NCBI GenBank assembly: GCA_004298435.1
Contig: SCSF01000133.1
Span: forward strand, 1 to 64,000
DNA: 64,000 bases
Direction of reading: 5' to 3'
DNA from: Beijerinckiaceae bacterium
Lineage (GTDB): Bacteria; Pseudomonadota; Alphaproteobacteria; Rhizobiales; Beijerinckiaceae
Positions 8,439 through 17,945 of the stretch are shown in pieces; position 1 is the first letter of the stretch; the number at the start of each line of letters is the position of its first letter. The notes beneath the pieces are model-generated. The model made no database searches and had not been told where the DNA came from. It saw nothing but the letters and a program-made list of their open reading frames with translations. The translations under genes and the position numbers were made by a program.

Positions 8439-10031
8439 GTGGGGATTTCGTTACAAAAAGCGTACGCCCCGGCGGATGCGCTTCGTCTTTTGTCGCGGCG
8501 CAGCCTGCGGCTCAGTCCGCTTTTGGGATTGCTGCTGGCTGGCTGTGCGGTCGGGCCGAACTTCGTGCCGCCCAATCCGGGCCTGCCGTCTACGTCGTTT
8601 CTGGCGAGCGGACGTCACGAATCCACACAAAAATCAGCCGCGGCATCCGCCAGGATCGCCGCACCCGATCCGGATTGGTGGTCGATCTTCCATGACCGCC
8701 GGCTGACGAAGCTGGAGCAGCAGGTCGCAGACGACAATCTCGATGTCAAAACCGCGACTTTGCGGCTTGCGGAAAGCCGCTTCCAGCGCGGCGTCGTCGC
8801 CTCGGCGCAATTTCCGGGATTGAACGGGAATACCTCCTACGAGCGCCAGCAGCCGAGTAAAAACGGTTTGCTTGGTCTGTTCAGTGGCGGCACGGGGCAG
8901 GAGGCGAGCGGCAGTTTCGGCTCCGGCGCTGGCGGCGTTCCGGGCAATCTGACCGCGCCGTTCAGCCTCTGGCAATATGGGTTCGATGCTTCATGGGAAC
9001 TTGATCTCTGGGGCAAGGTGCGGCGGCAGGTTGAATCCGCCGACGCGCAGGTCGCCGCCGCCGCCGACCAGCGCCGCGGCGCGCTTATTTCGAGCTTCGC
9101 CGAGGTCGCTCGCGATTACATGCAGCTTCGCGGCGTGCAGATGCAGATCAAAATCGCCAGGGATAATCTCGAAACGTCGCGGCAGATTCTGGATGTCACG
9201 CGCACCCGCGCCAAGAGCGGGGTAACGACAGGACTCGATGTCGAGGATGCCGCGGCTCAGGTGGACGCGGTGCGTGCGCAAATTCCTGATCTTCAGCGTC
9301 AGCAGTCGGAACAGATCAACGCCTTGAGCTATCTGCTTGGCGAAGCGCCGGGGGCGCTCGCGAGCGAACTGGTTACGCCGGGCGTAGTGCCACCGACCCC
9401 GCCGCGTCTGCCGGTCGGCATCCCGTCCGAACTGGCGCGACGGCGGCCAGACATTCGTCAGGCTGAAGCACAACTCCACGCGGCGACGGCGGATATGGGC
9501 GTTGCGATCGGCGAATTCTATCCCAGCGTCAAACTCAACGGCAGCGTCGGATTTCAGGCGCTCGATTTGAAAAATCTCTGGAAAGGCTCATCGCTGCAAT
9601 ACGCCCTCGGGCCGAGCGTCACTTTGCCGATCTTCGAGGGCGGCAAGCTGAAGGCGACGCTGGCGATGCGCACAGCGCAGGCGCGCGAGGCCGCGATTGT
9701 TTATCACCAGACGGTGCTGAAAGCCTGGCATGAGGTGGTGAACGCGCTCGTCGCCTATCGCACAGAGCGCGAGCGCCACGCGACGCTTGAGTCCCAGGCG
9801 AAACATGCGCGCTCTGCGCTTGATCTTGCACAGGCGCGCTATAAGGACGGGGTCGCGCAATTCATCACCGTGCTCGACGCAGAGCGAACCCTGTTACAGG
9901 CCCAGCAGCAGGCAGCAACGAGTGCTACGACCGTCGCGGTGGATCTCGTCGCGCTTTACAAGGCGCTGGGCGGCGGCTGGGAAACTTATTTCCCGGTCAA
10001 GCATCCGAAGACGACTGCTTCGCTTTTGTAA
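8439..10031 (+). CDS. NodT-family outer membrane efflux lipoprotein
   Basis: 530 residues. The N-terminal signal ends in a lipobox (LLLAGC, about residues 30-35), so it is a lipidated outer membrane factor. The two OEP repeats are visible: WWSIFHDRRLTKLEQQVADD, SWELDLWGKVRRQVESADAQ and RRPDIRQAEAQLHAATADMG in the first half, LPIFEGGKLKATLAMRTAQA and ARYKDGVAQFITVLDAERTL near the end. It forms the trimeric channel for the pump encoded upstream. GTG 8439 follows the emrB stop by one base; the ribosome binding site is weak (GGGG about 10 bases upstream), suggesting coupling to emrB translation. Confidence 0.92.
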   Translation: MGISLQKAYAPADALRLLSRRSLRLSPLLGLLLAGCAVGPNFVPPNPGLPSTSFLASGRHESTQKSAAASARIAAPDPDWWSIFHDRRLTKLEQQVADDNLDVKTATLRLAESRFQRGVVASAQFPGLNGNTSYERQQPSKNGLLGLFSGGTGQEASGSFGSGAGGVPGNLTAPFSLWQYGFDASWELDLWGKVRRQVESADAQVAAAADQRRGALISSFAEVARDYMQLRGVQMQIKIARDNLETSRQILDVTRTRAKSGVTTGLDVEDAAAQVDAVRAQIPDLQRQQSEQINALSYLLGEAPGALASELVTPGVVPPTPPRLPVGIPSELARRRPDIRQAEAQLHAATADMGVAIGEFYPSVKLNGSVGFQALDLKNLWKGSSLQYALGPSVTLPIFEGGKLKATLAMRTAQAREAAIVYHQTVLKAWHEVVNALVAYRTERERHATLESQAKHARSALDLAQARYKDGVAQFITVLDAERTLLQAQQQAATSATTVAVDLVALYKALGGGWETYFPVKHPKTTASLL

Positions 10032-10277
10032 GCGTCTGCTGCGGCGGCGATTTCTTTTCCGATCCATTATTCAGACGATGCCGCGATTGCGGATCGCGCG
10101 AACTGGCGTGATAATCCCCGGCAGGGGAGGACGTGAGATCTGGCGCCTGAGCATCCTGCGCGAATCGATCTGCGCTTTGCGCATGAACAATGCTCCAATT
10201 GTTTGAATCTCAGGCGTCTTGCCTGCTTTCAAGTGGCCCCGGCTGAAGCAGGATGCTCTTGAGGGAAAGGATGCGCC

Positions 10278-12284
10278 ATGACCAGATCTGCCTGGAAAGC
10301 CGCGCCGGCTGGCCCGCGATCCATTGCTCTCGTCGGGCCTTACGGCAGCGGCAAGTCCACACTTTTCGACGCGTTGATGACGGCCGCCGGCGCGCCGGTC
10401 AAACGCGTTGCCGATGCACGCAGCCGCAGCATGACGACAGAGCTGCGCCTTGGCCATTGCAACTATCTCGATGAACCCTGGGCCATTCTCGATTGCCCCG
10501 GCTCGGTTGAATTTTCCTACGAGACACTGAGCGCGCTGATGGTCTGCGATCTCGCGGTCGTTGTCTGCGAACCTTCGCCCGACCGCATGGCGGGCCTCAC
10601 GCTTTTGATGAAAATGCTTGAGGATCATGTGATTCCGCATCTCGTTTTCATCAACAAGATCGACAGCTTCTCGGGCCGCATCCGGGATTCGATCGCGAGA
10701 TTGCAGAATTACTCAAGCTTTCCGATGGTTCTCCGGCAGGTTCCAATCCGCAACGCCGATAATGTCACCGGCTATGTCGATGTCGTGAGCGAGCGCGCCT
10801 ACCGCTATCTTCAGGCGCAGGACTCCGAGTTGATCACTCTGCCGAACGACATGCGTGAGCGTGAGCAGGAGGCGCGTGCAGGCCTGAGCGAGGTTCTCGC
10901 CGACCACGACGATGCAATCATGGAGAAAATTCTCGAAGACATTGCTCCGACATCGGACGAGTTGTTCAAGCAGCTTCACGAAGATCAGGCCCACGGCAGC
11001 ATCGTGCAGGTTCTGCTGGGCGCGGCGGGGCAGGGCTTCGGCGTTGAGCGCTTGTGGAAGGCTTTGCGGCACGATGCGCCGGACGCCCTGGAAACGGCCG
11101 AGCGTCATGGCATAGCCGCATCCGACCAGCCGCTGGTGCAGATCTTCAAGACCATCCACGCCGGTCAGGCAGCCTATACCGGGAAGCTCTCGCTGGGCCG
11201 CCTCTGGCGCGGCGCCGTTGTCGATGGAGCCACCATGGACTCAAGCCGCGTGGGGGGCATCTATCATTTCGTTGCCGGCGAACCGGTACGCATGACAAGC
11301 GCCAGTGCGGGCGAACTCGTCGGGCTCGGGCGGCTTGAAGCGGCGCAGACAGGCGCGGTCATCGGCTCGCACGATGCTTCCGAGCAGCTCGACTTTCCGA
11401 CGCCGCCCGAGCCGGTCTTCGCGCTGGCGATCGCCACCAAGGATCGCAAGGACGACGTGAAGCTCTCCACCGCGCTGCATAAGCTCGTCGAGGAAGACCC
11501 GTCGATTTCCGTCTTGCACGATCAGGCGACCGGCGAAACGTTGCTGAGAGGCCAGGGCGAGATCCATCTCAATGTCGCGCTCTACCGGCTCTCGAACAAT
11601 TACAATCTGCAAATAACTGTGGGCGTGCCGAAGATCGACTTCAAGGAAACGATCCGGCGGGACGTTCACCAGCATTCGCGGCTGAAACGGCAGACCGGCG
11701 GCCATGGGCAATTTGCCGATGTGAAGCTCGATGTCATGCCGCGCGCGCGAGGGGAGGGCTTTCTCTTCACGGACAAGATCGTCGGCGGCGCGGTGCCGAA
11801 AAATTACATTCCAGCGGTCCGCGAAGCCTCGGAGGAGGCGATGCAAAAAGGCCCCTTCGGCTATCCTGTCGTCGATGTCGGCGTGACGCTCGTCGATGGC
11901 ACGTTCCACAGCGTCGATAGCTCCGACATGGCGTTTCGCACTGCGACACGGCTTGGGGTCGCCGAGGCGCTGGCCAAGGCGGAGCCTGTCCTGCTTGAGC
12001 CGATCGATCATGTGACGGTCAGCGTTCCCAACCAGTTCACGCCCGGCGTGCAGCGGCTGCTGAGCGGACGCCGGGGTCAGATTCTCGGCTATGCGGAGCG
12101 CCCCGGCTGGACGGGATGGGACGATGTCGAGGCCTTGGTGCCCGAGGCGGAGCTGCATGATTTTATCCTGCAACTGCGTTCCGACACGATGGGGCTCGGC
12201 AGCTACAGAAAGAGTTTCGATCATCTCGCCGAGGCGCGTGGCAAGCTTGCTGCAAAAGGTACGGAGAAGGCTGCGACGCAATAG
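10278..12284 (+). CDS. Elongation factor G-like GTPase (EF-G paralogue)
   Basis: 668 residues with the EF-G domain order: GTPase domain (G1 GPYGSGKST 20-28, G3 DCPG 72-75, G4 NKID 126-129), a beta-barrel domain, and domains III-V (QATGETLLRGQGEIHLNVAL; TGGHGQFADVKLD; VPNQFTPGVQRLLSGRRGQI). The switch I region reads DARSRSMTTELRL instead of the RGITI motif of canonical EF-G, and the protein is about 25 residues shorter. This marks the EF-G-like family present beside fusA in many alphaproteobacteria; whether it acts in translocation, recycling or otherwise is unknown. ATG 10278 is preceded by GAGGGAAAGG. Single-gene unit. Confidence 0.88.
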   Translation: MTRSAWKAAPAGPRSIALVGPYGSGKSTLFDALMTAAGAPVKRVADARSRSMTTELRLGHCNYLDEPWAILDCPGSVEFSYETLSALMVCDLAVVVCEPSPDRMAGLTLLMKMLEDHVIPHLVFINKIDSFSGRIRDSIARLQNYSSFPMVLRQVPIRNADNVTGYVDVVSERAYRYLQAQDSELITLPNDMREREQEARAGLSEVLADHDDAIMEKILEDIAPTSDELFKQLHEDQAHGSIVQVLLGAAGQGFGVERLWKALRHDAPDALETAERHGIAASDQPLVQIFKTIHAGQAAYTGKLSLGRLWRGAVVDGATMDSSRVGGIYHFVAGEPVRMTSASAGELVGLGRLEAAQTGAVIGSHDASEQLDFPTPPEPVFALAIATKDRKDDVKLSTALHKLVEEDPSISVLHDQATGETLLRGQGEIHLNVALYRLSNNYNLQITVGVPKIDFKETIRRDVHQHSRLKRQTGGHGQFADVKLDVMPRARGEGFLFTDKIVGGAVPKNYIPAVREASEEAMQKGPFGYPVVDVGVTLVDGTFHSVDSSDMAFRTATRLGVAEALAKAEPVLLEPIDHVTVSVPNQFTPGVQRLLSGRRGQILGYAERPGWTGWDDVEALVPEAELHDFILQLRSDTMGLGSYRKSFDHLAEARGKLAAKGTEKAATQ

Positions 12285-12549
12285 CTTTTCCGGGACAGGC
12301 GCTTGATCCGGAAACATTTGATGTTCATGTAAGCCAAAGCGACAGAGTGTGATTGGCATGCGATGCGAGCATCGGTGAAGCTGATCAGGATTTTAATTGT
12401 CTGATTCGGCAAAAAGTCGGATCTCGGCCATCCTGGCGTCGGATTCGACTTTTATATTCAAAAAATGGTCGCTGCGGGCCATCACGCTGATGCGCGCCAA
12501 ACCCCGACGAGGTCACGGGGCGTGTGCCGGGAAGTAATGGGAGGCCGTT

Positions 12550-12738
12550 ATGGATGCTCACTTCGAACAATTGCAACGAGCCGATTCGAGTGAGGAAGAT
12601 TTTTCGAACGCGCTTGTACAGCGGATCAGAAAGCTGCGCTGGATGGGTATGGAAGATGAGGCGGAGCGCCTTCAGGCCATGCTGCGCCAGATCCACCCTG
12701 CGGATATCCTGTTTTCGGATCCATCGGACACGGACTAA
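12550..12738 (+). CDS. Small conserved hypothetical protein (62 aa)
   Basis: 62 residues, acidic at both ends with a basic amphipathic centre (ALVQRIRKLRWMGMEDEAERLQAMLRQI) that predicts two helices. The centre resembles small uncharacterised proteins of Hyphomicrobiales. Codon use matches neighbouring genes. ATG 12550 follows GGGAGGCCGTT. An in-frame upstream extension to 12524 does not apply, because that ORF is in another frame. It converges on the nitrate reductase gene. No function can be assigned; a small regulatory or nucleic-acid-binding role is possible. Confidence 0.6.
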   Translation: MDAHFEQLQRADSSEEDFSNALVQRIRKLRWMGMEDEAERLQAMLRQIHPADILFSDPSDTD

Positions 12739-12827
12739 GAACTTCTCGGTCGAATAGTATCTTGCGAGGAGCGCTTGCTGTTTTTGCAGGCGCAAGCGGG
12801 GCGGCAGCATCCTTCGGGGAAGCAAAG

Positions 12828-15488
12828 TTAGCCCGCTACCAGCGGCCTTCGGGTCCGTCGCAGAATTTCCTTCAATTCGGAAATACAGGAACCGCAGTTC
12901 GTGCCGGCGCGCAGCTTTCTGCCGAGCGCATGCACGTCCTCGATTTCATCTGCGGCGATAGCCTCGCGGATCGTGTCGATGCCGACATGAAAGCAGGTGC
13001 AGATGATGCGGCCGTGCGACGTCGCGCCGCCTCTGATTGCTCCACTCAGAAGCGACAGGCGGCAGCCGCCATCAAGCGGCGCTTTTCCGGCAAAGAGATC
13101 GATGACGGCCCCGGCCTCAGGCAGTCTGCCGGGCTGACCGAGGAACAGACATTCCTCGATCCCGTTGGCGCTCACAAAGGCGAGACGCGTGACGCCACGG
13201 GCCGGATCGCGATATTCGATCAGCTCCCAGCCCTCTTGCGGCGCAAGCAGCGCTTCGGCGGCATCCGCCATCTCCGTTGCGGGCTGCGGGCCTCTCAACC
13301 GGTAGATCTCGCATCCCATGCCGGGCCGCCGCGACCAGTAAAAAGAGTTTGAGGGCTTGAAGCGCCGCCGCGTGATGAGCAGCATTTCGAACCCAGTCAC
13401 GACCTTCTCGATCGTTACGGGCGTATGTTTCAATTCCGGCTGATGCGAAATCGGATCGACGGCGGGATTGGCCAGGGCTCCGGCGACGCAACGCCCTGCG
13501 AATTGGTCGCTCCAGTGCATCGGCAGAAAAAGGCTGCCGTCCGGCTGGTCAGGCGCCACCCGCGCCTCGGCGAGTGCCGTGCCCCATGAGGTCGTGAGCC
13601 GGACGAGATCGCCATCGGAGATGCCGCGTTTTGCAGCGTCTCCCGGCGCAATTTCGACGCAGGGCTCTGGCCGGTGCAGCGACAGTCGCGGCACGAGGCC
13701 GGTGCGGGTCATCGTATGCCATTGGTCGCGCAACCTGCCGGTATTGAGGATCAGCGGATAGGCTGCGTCCGCCGCGAACCGCGGCGCGCGCTGGCGCACA
13801 GCGACGAAGTGACCGCGCTGGTCCTCTGTCGGGTAGAGGGCATCATCGAGCAGCCTTTGCGTGCCCTCGTCGCGGCCAGCGGAGACAGGCCATTGCACGG
13901 GTGCAAGCGTGTCATAGGCGGCGTCATCGATGTGCATCAGTCCGCCAAGATCGAAACGGCGGGCGTCGTCATTCTCGAAAGCCGAAAGCGCCGCATGTTC
14001 GCGAAAAATGTCGGCGGCGCGCCGGTACGGAAAGCTTGCCGCGTAACCAAGACGCTCCGCGACTCCGGTAACTATAGCCCAGTCGCAGCGTGCCTCGCCG
14101 GGCGGCGCGCGAAAGGCACGCTGGCGTGAGATTCTCCGCTCCGAATTGGTGACGGTGCCGTCCTTTTCGCTCCAGCCGGCGGCGGGCAGAAGCACATGCG
14201 CCAGTTCTGCCGTGTCCGTTTCCCCGGTGCAGTCCGACACCACGACGAACGGACAGTCTGCGAGCGCCTGCCGCACCTTGCCGGCATTCGGCATGCTGAC
14301 CGCCGGGTTGGTGCCCATGATCCAGAGCGCCTTGATCTGCCCGTCGGCGACGGCATCGAACATTTCGACCGCTGGGAGCCCGGGCCGCTGCGCCATGTTC
14401 GGCGCATTCCAGAAGCGACAAACCTTGTCGATCGCTGCCGGATCGTCAAAGCTCATATGCGCCGCAAGCTGATTGGCCAGGCCGCCAACTTCGCGCCCGC
14501 CCATCGCGTTGGGCTGGCCAGTGAGTGAGAAGGGTCCGCTGCCGGGCTTGCCGATCCGCCCCGTAGCGAGATGGCAATTGATGATGGCGTTCACCTTGTC
14601 GGTGCCCGCGGACGACTGGTTGACGCCCTGGGAATAGGCAGTGACGGTCTTCTCCGTCCCGGCGAACCAGTCGTAGAAGAGCTTGAGATCGCGCGGATCG
14701 AGGCCACAGCGGGCGGCAACCGAGGCGAGAGAGCCGGCTTCTGCGGTCGCCGTCGCAAGAGCCTCCGCAAACCCCGAGGTGTGGCTGCCGATATATTCGG
14801 CGTCGATCGCATCTTTCGCCGCAAGATACGCCAGCAGGCCATTGAAGAGCAGAACGTCCGTACCGGACGCTATGGGGAGATGTAGATCGGCCGAAGCGGC
14901 GCTTGCCGTCCGGCGCGGATCGATCACGACGACGCGCGTGCCATGCTTCTCGCGCGCGGCCTCAAGGCGCTGAAACAGGATTGGATGACACCAGGCTGTA
15001 TTGGAGCCGACAAGAACAACGAGATCGGCGCTATCGAAATCTTCATAGCAGCCAGGCACGAGATCTTCGCCGAAGGCGCGACGATGGCCTGCGACGCTGG
15101 ACGACATGCACAGACGCGAATTCGTGTCGATATTGGCGGTGCCGAGAAAGCCTTTCGCGAGCTTGTTGGCGACGTAATAATCCTCCGTCAGCAACTGCCC
15201 GGAGACATAGAAGGCAATCGACTCGGGGCCATGCTGGTCGAGCGCTTCCCGAAAGCGCTGTGCGACGAGATCGAGCGCTGTGTCCCATGCAACGCGGAGG
15301 CCGCCGGCTTTTGGATGCAGAAGACGGCCGGAGAGGCGAAGCGTTTCGCCGAGCGCGCTTCCCTTTGAGCAGAGCCGTCCCAGATTCGCCGGATGTTCAG
15401 AATCGCCTCTGACGTTGCCGTCTGAGTCGGCCACGACGCCGCAACCGACGCCGCAATAGGGGCAAGTGGTGTGCGTCTCTTTGCTCAA
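12828..15488 (-). CDS. nasA: Assimilatory nitrate reductase catalytic subunit with C-terminal BFD-like domain
   Basis: 886 residues. The N-terminal [4Fe-4S] motif is C9-x2-C12-x3-C16 with C40 (CPYCGVGCG, LGRLCSKG), followed by the bis-MGD molybdopterin oxidoreductase domain (GSNTAWCHPILFQRLE, WIMGTNPAVSMP) and a molydopterin dinucleotide-binding domain (LNTGRLRDQWHTMTRTG). The last 60 residues hold a BFD-like [2Fe-2S] domain with ICTCFHVG and GTNCGSCISEL. It reduces nitrate to nitrite in the cytoplasm. TTG 15488 overlaps the stop of the upstream FAD gene (TTGA), with GGAGATGG upstream, so translation is coupled. No nitrate transporter or ammonia-forming nitrite reductase lies in the window. 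Confidence 0.93.
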   Translation of the reverse strand: MSKETHTTCPYCGVGCGVVADSDGNVRGDSEHPANLGRLCSKGSALGETLRLSGRLLHPKAGGLRVAWDTALDLVAQRFREALDQHGPESIAFYVSGQLLTEDYYVANKLAKGFLGTANIDTNSRLCMSSSVAGHRRAFGEDLVPGCYEDFDSADLVVLVGSNTAWCHPILFQRLEAAREKHGTRVVVIDPRRTASAASADLHLPIASGTDVLLFNGLLAYLAAKDAIDAEYIGSHTSGFAEALATATAEAGSLASVAARCGLDPRDLKLFYDWFAGTEKTVTAYSQGVNQSSAGTDKVNAIINCHLATGRIGKPGSGPFSLTGQPNAMGGREVGGLANQLAAHMSFDDPAAIDKVCRFWNAPNMAQRPGLPAVEMFDAVADGQIKALWIMGTNPAVSMPNAGKVRQALADCPFVVVSDCTGETDTAELAHVLLPAAGWSEKDGTVTNSERRISRQRAFRAPPGEARCDWAIVTGVAERLGYAASFPYRRAADIFREHAALSAFENDDARRFDLGGLMHIDDAAYDTLAPVQWPVSAGRDEGTQRLLDDALYPTEDQRGHFVAVRQRAPRFAADAAYPLILNTGRLRDQWHTMTRTGLVPRLSLHRPEPCVEIAPGDAAKRGISDGDLVRLTTSWGTALAEARVAPDQPDGSLFLPMHWSDQFAGRCVAGALANPAVDPISHQPELKHTPVTIEKVVTGFEMLLITRRRFKPSNSFYWSRRPGMGCEIYRLRGPQPATEMADAAEALLAPQEGWELIEYRDPARGVTRLAFVSANGIEECLFLGQPGRLPEAGAVIDLFAGKAPLDGGCRLSLLSGAIRGGATSHGRIICTCFHVGIDTIREAIAADEIEDVHALGRKLRAGTNCGSCISELKEILRRTRRPLVAG

Positions 15489-16699
15489 GCGGCCATCTCC
15501 GGCTGGAATATCAGAAGATCGCGCGGAGCCTTGATCGAGCGGCGGCTCTGGATGAAGTCCAGATAATCCGCGCCACCCTGCACGTCGCCGTAGAGCAGGG
15601 CGCCGACGAGCCGCTCATCGCGGGCGACAAGGCGTTTGTAGATTCCGCGAGCGGCATCGCGGAACATCAGGATCTCCGTATCCTCGTCGCCATAAATGTC
15701 GCCTGTCGAGAACACGTCTATGCCGGTGACCTTGAGACGCGTTGCTGTTGCAGCAGGCTTGTAAAGGGCGGAATGATCGCCGCAGAGCCGCGCCGCCAGA
15801 GTCCGCGCCATGTTATAGAGAGGCGCAACGAGGCCGAAAACCTCGCCGCGATGTTCCACGCATTCGCCGATTGCGGAGATGGCGGGATCGTTCGTTACGA
15901 GCCGATCATCGATTTCGATTCCGCGGTTCACGGAGAGGCCACAACTCAGCGCAAGCTCGATGTTGGGCCTGATGCCGATGGCCATGACGACAAGACTTGC
16001 TGCTATTTCGCAGCCGTCTGCAAGGATGACGCTCTCGACATGATTGCTGCCAAGGATCGCCTCGGCTGTCGCATTGGTGATGACGTTGATGCCGCGCCAC
16101 GCGAGGTCCTTTCTGAGCATGGCTCCAGCGACGGGATCGAGTTGCCGCTCCATCAGATGCGGCATGAGATGCAGCACGGTCACTTCCATGCCGCGCCGTC
16201 TCAGGCCATAAGCCGCCTCAAGTCCGAGCAGACCGCCGCCAATGACGATTGCCTTGCCGCCTGTCGCCGCCGCCTTCTGCATGGCCTCGACATCGGCGAC
16301 GGTTCGAAAGCTGACGACGCCGGGCAAGGCGGCCCCTTCGATGGGCAGCATCAGCGGCATGGAGCCCGTTGCCAGGATCAGATGGTCATAGGCTGCGCGT
16401 ATTCCTGATTCGCTGACGACTTCTCGCGCGGCACGGTCGATGCCGACGATCTTCTGGCCGGCACGGAAGGTTATGCCGTGACGCGCATACCAGCCGTGGT
16501 CATGTAGTAGAATCGATGCGAAATCCTTCTCTCCCGCCAGCATTGGGGAGAGCTGGATCCGATCGTAATTGCCATAGGGTTCGGCGCCGAAAACAGTAAT
16601 GGCGTAGCGGTTCGGCGCACGCGCGACAATCTCCTCAATCGCACGCATGCCAACAAGCCCGTTGCCGATGAGCACGAGACGCTTCGCTTCAGAATTCAT
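15485..16699 (-). CDS. NAD(P)/FAD-dependent oxidoreductase, NirB/NasB-like electron donor to nitrate reductase
   Basis: 404 residues. The N-terminal FAD-binding motif is LVLIGNGLVGMRAIEEI; a second Rossmann motif, KAIVIGGGLLGLEAAYGLRR, binds NAD(P)H. The remainder matches the FAD module of assimilatory nitrite reductase large subunits (HGWYARHGITFRAGQKIVGI, LMPHLMERQLDP). The siroheme and Fe-S domains are absent, so it is not a nitrite reductase; it most likely passes electrons to NasA, whose C-terminal BFD-like domain could receive them. ATG 16699 is preferred to an upstream alternative codon because it places the Rossmann motif at residue 7. Confidence 0.88.
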   Translation of the reverse strand: MNSEAKRLVLIGNGLVGMRAIEEIVARAPNRYAITVFGAEPYGNYDRIQLSPMLAGEKDFASILLHDHGWYARHGITFRAGQKIVGIDRAAREVVSESGIRAAYDHLILATGSMPLMLPIEGAALPGVVSFRTVADVEAMQKAAATGGKAIVIGGGLLGLEAAYGLRRRGMEVTVLHLMPHLMERQLDPVAGAMLRKDLAWRGINVITNATAEAILGSNHVESVILADGCEIAASLVVMAIGIRPNIELALSCGLSVNRGIEIDDRLVTNDPAISAIGECVEHRGEVFGLVAPLYNMARTLAARLCGDHSALYKPAATATRLKVTGIDVFSTGDIYGDEDTEILMFRDAARGIYKRLVARDERLVGALLYGDVQGGADYLDFIQSRRSIKAPRDLLIFQPEMAA

Positions 16700-16887
16700 A
16701 TTGGGTCCTGATCCGCGCAAGGGCCATAGGGTTTTCGCACCCGTAAGCTCGCGGGCATGAGCCGCGAGACGAGCAGGCTCAGCGTCCAAGCAACTTGCGT
16801 GCCCAGATCAATTCCGGTGTGGAGGCGGTCTATGAGGAGTGGATTTGGCTATGCGTTATGCAGCCGCGCGCGGCGGGTGCCGAAATT

Positions 16888-17901
16888 TCACTCGGAAGGC
16901 CGCTCGGCAGCCGCGCGCGCGAGCCGGTCGTTAATCGCTTCGCCGAGGCTCGTGTCAGGAATTGGCGCAACCGCGATCATGTCGAAACCACGAGAATCGA
17001 GAACGCGTAAATGTCTGAACAGATTGGCTGCCGCCTCGGTCGTATCGCCCGAATGGGAGAGATCGAGCACATTTTCCGCAGGCGGGAAGATGCCGCCAAA
17101 ATCGAGGCCGCCTTCACCGGTGCGAAGCTCGCGGGCGGCGAGCCTGAGCCGGGCGCGCGGCGCGTAATGTGACGCAAGCTGGCCCGGCGAAGTGGGTGCG
17201 CCGTCGCCAGCGATACGTCCCGCAAGGGCGCGGCCGAGCACTATTTCGATTGCGTTGCGTGAAATGCCGCCGGGGCGCAGCAGCCTCGGAACGTCTTCAA
17301 CGCAGGAAATGATGGTCGATTCGACGCCGACAGGGCACGGTCCCGCATCAAGAATCATGTCGATTCTTCCGGCAAGATCTTCCTCTACATGCGCTGCGGC
17401 CACCGGGCTCATGCGCCCCGAGATATTTGCAGAGGGTGCGGCGATTGGCCGTCCTGTTGCGGCGATCAGCCTGTGCGCCGTTTCATGTCCCGGCACACGC
17501 AATGCGACGGTCTCAAGCCCGGCGCGCGCCAGTGCGCAAACCGTTCCACCCTCCGCCACCGGCAAAACGAGCGTCAGAGGCCCAGGCCAGAAGAATTGCG
17601 CCAGCAATTCGGCCTCAGGGGTGAAGACCGCTTGCTGCCGGGCTGCCGCCAAATTGGCGACATGGGCAATGAGGGGATTGAACGAGGGCCGGCCTTTCGC
17701 CGCGTAAATTCCCGCGACGGCAGAATCGGAGGTGGCGTCGCCGCCAAGCCCGTAAACCGTCTCGGTCGGAAAGGCGACGAGGCCTCCGGCGCGCAAAATC
17801 TGGGCAGCTTCTGTGATGGCTGCGGCATCGGCGGGAACAAGGCGTGTCAGCGATGACGGGAGCGTATCTTCCGTTTCGCCATTCAGGAATGTGGGTGACA
17901 T
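16888..17901 (-). CDS. L-threonylcarbamoyladenylate synthase, Sua5 type
   Basis: 337 residues, the long Sua5 form: a YrdC domain (about 20-210) plus a C-terminal Sua5 domain. Visible motifs are FPTETVYGLGGDA, AAKGRPSFNPLIAHV (KxR and SxN nucleotide-binding residues), WPGPLTLVLP, and SANISGRMSPVAAAHV. The C-terminal domain includes SPGQLASHYAPRARLRL. It makes threonylcarbamoyl-AMP from threonine, bicarbonate and ATP for the t6A37 modification of tRNA. ATG 17901 is the only start consistent with the family N-terminus. Monocistronic by spacing. Confidence 0.95.
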   Translation of the reverse strand: MSPTFLNGETEDTLPSSLTRLVPADAAAITEAAQILRAGGLVAFPTETVYGLGGDATSDSAVAGIYAAKGRPSFNPLIAHVANLAAARQQAVFTPEAELLAQFFWPGPLTLVLPVAEGGTVCALARAGLETVALRVPGHETAHRLIAATGRPIAAPSANISGRMSPVAAAHVEEDLAGRIDMILDAGPCPVGVESTIISCVEDVPRLLRPGGISRNAIEIVLGRALAGRIAGDGAPTSPGQLASHYAPRARLRLAARELRTGEGGLDFGGIFPPAENVLDLSHSGDTTEAAANLFRHLRVLDSRGFDMIAVAPIPDTSLGEAINDRLARAAAERPSE

Positions 17902-17945
17902 TCGGGTAGTCTATAGCGTTTTTTCGCGCGAAATGGCTACAGGTC

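Noticed and set aside
11241-12359. A 372-codon minus-strand frame
   Set aside because: Antisense to the EF-G-like gene; no ribosome binding site and no recognisable family.
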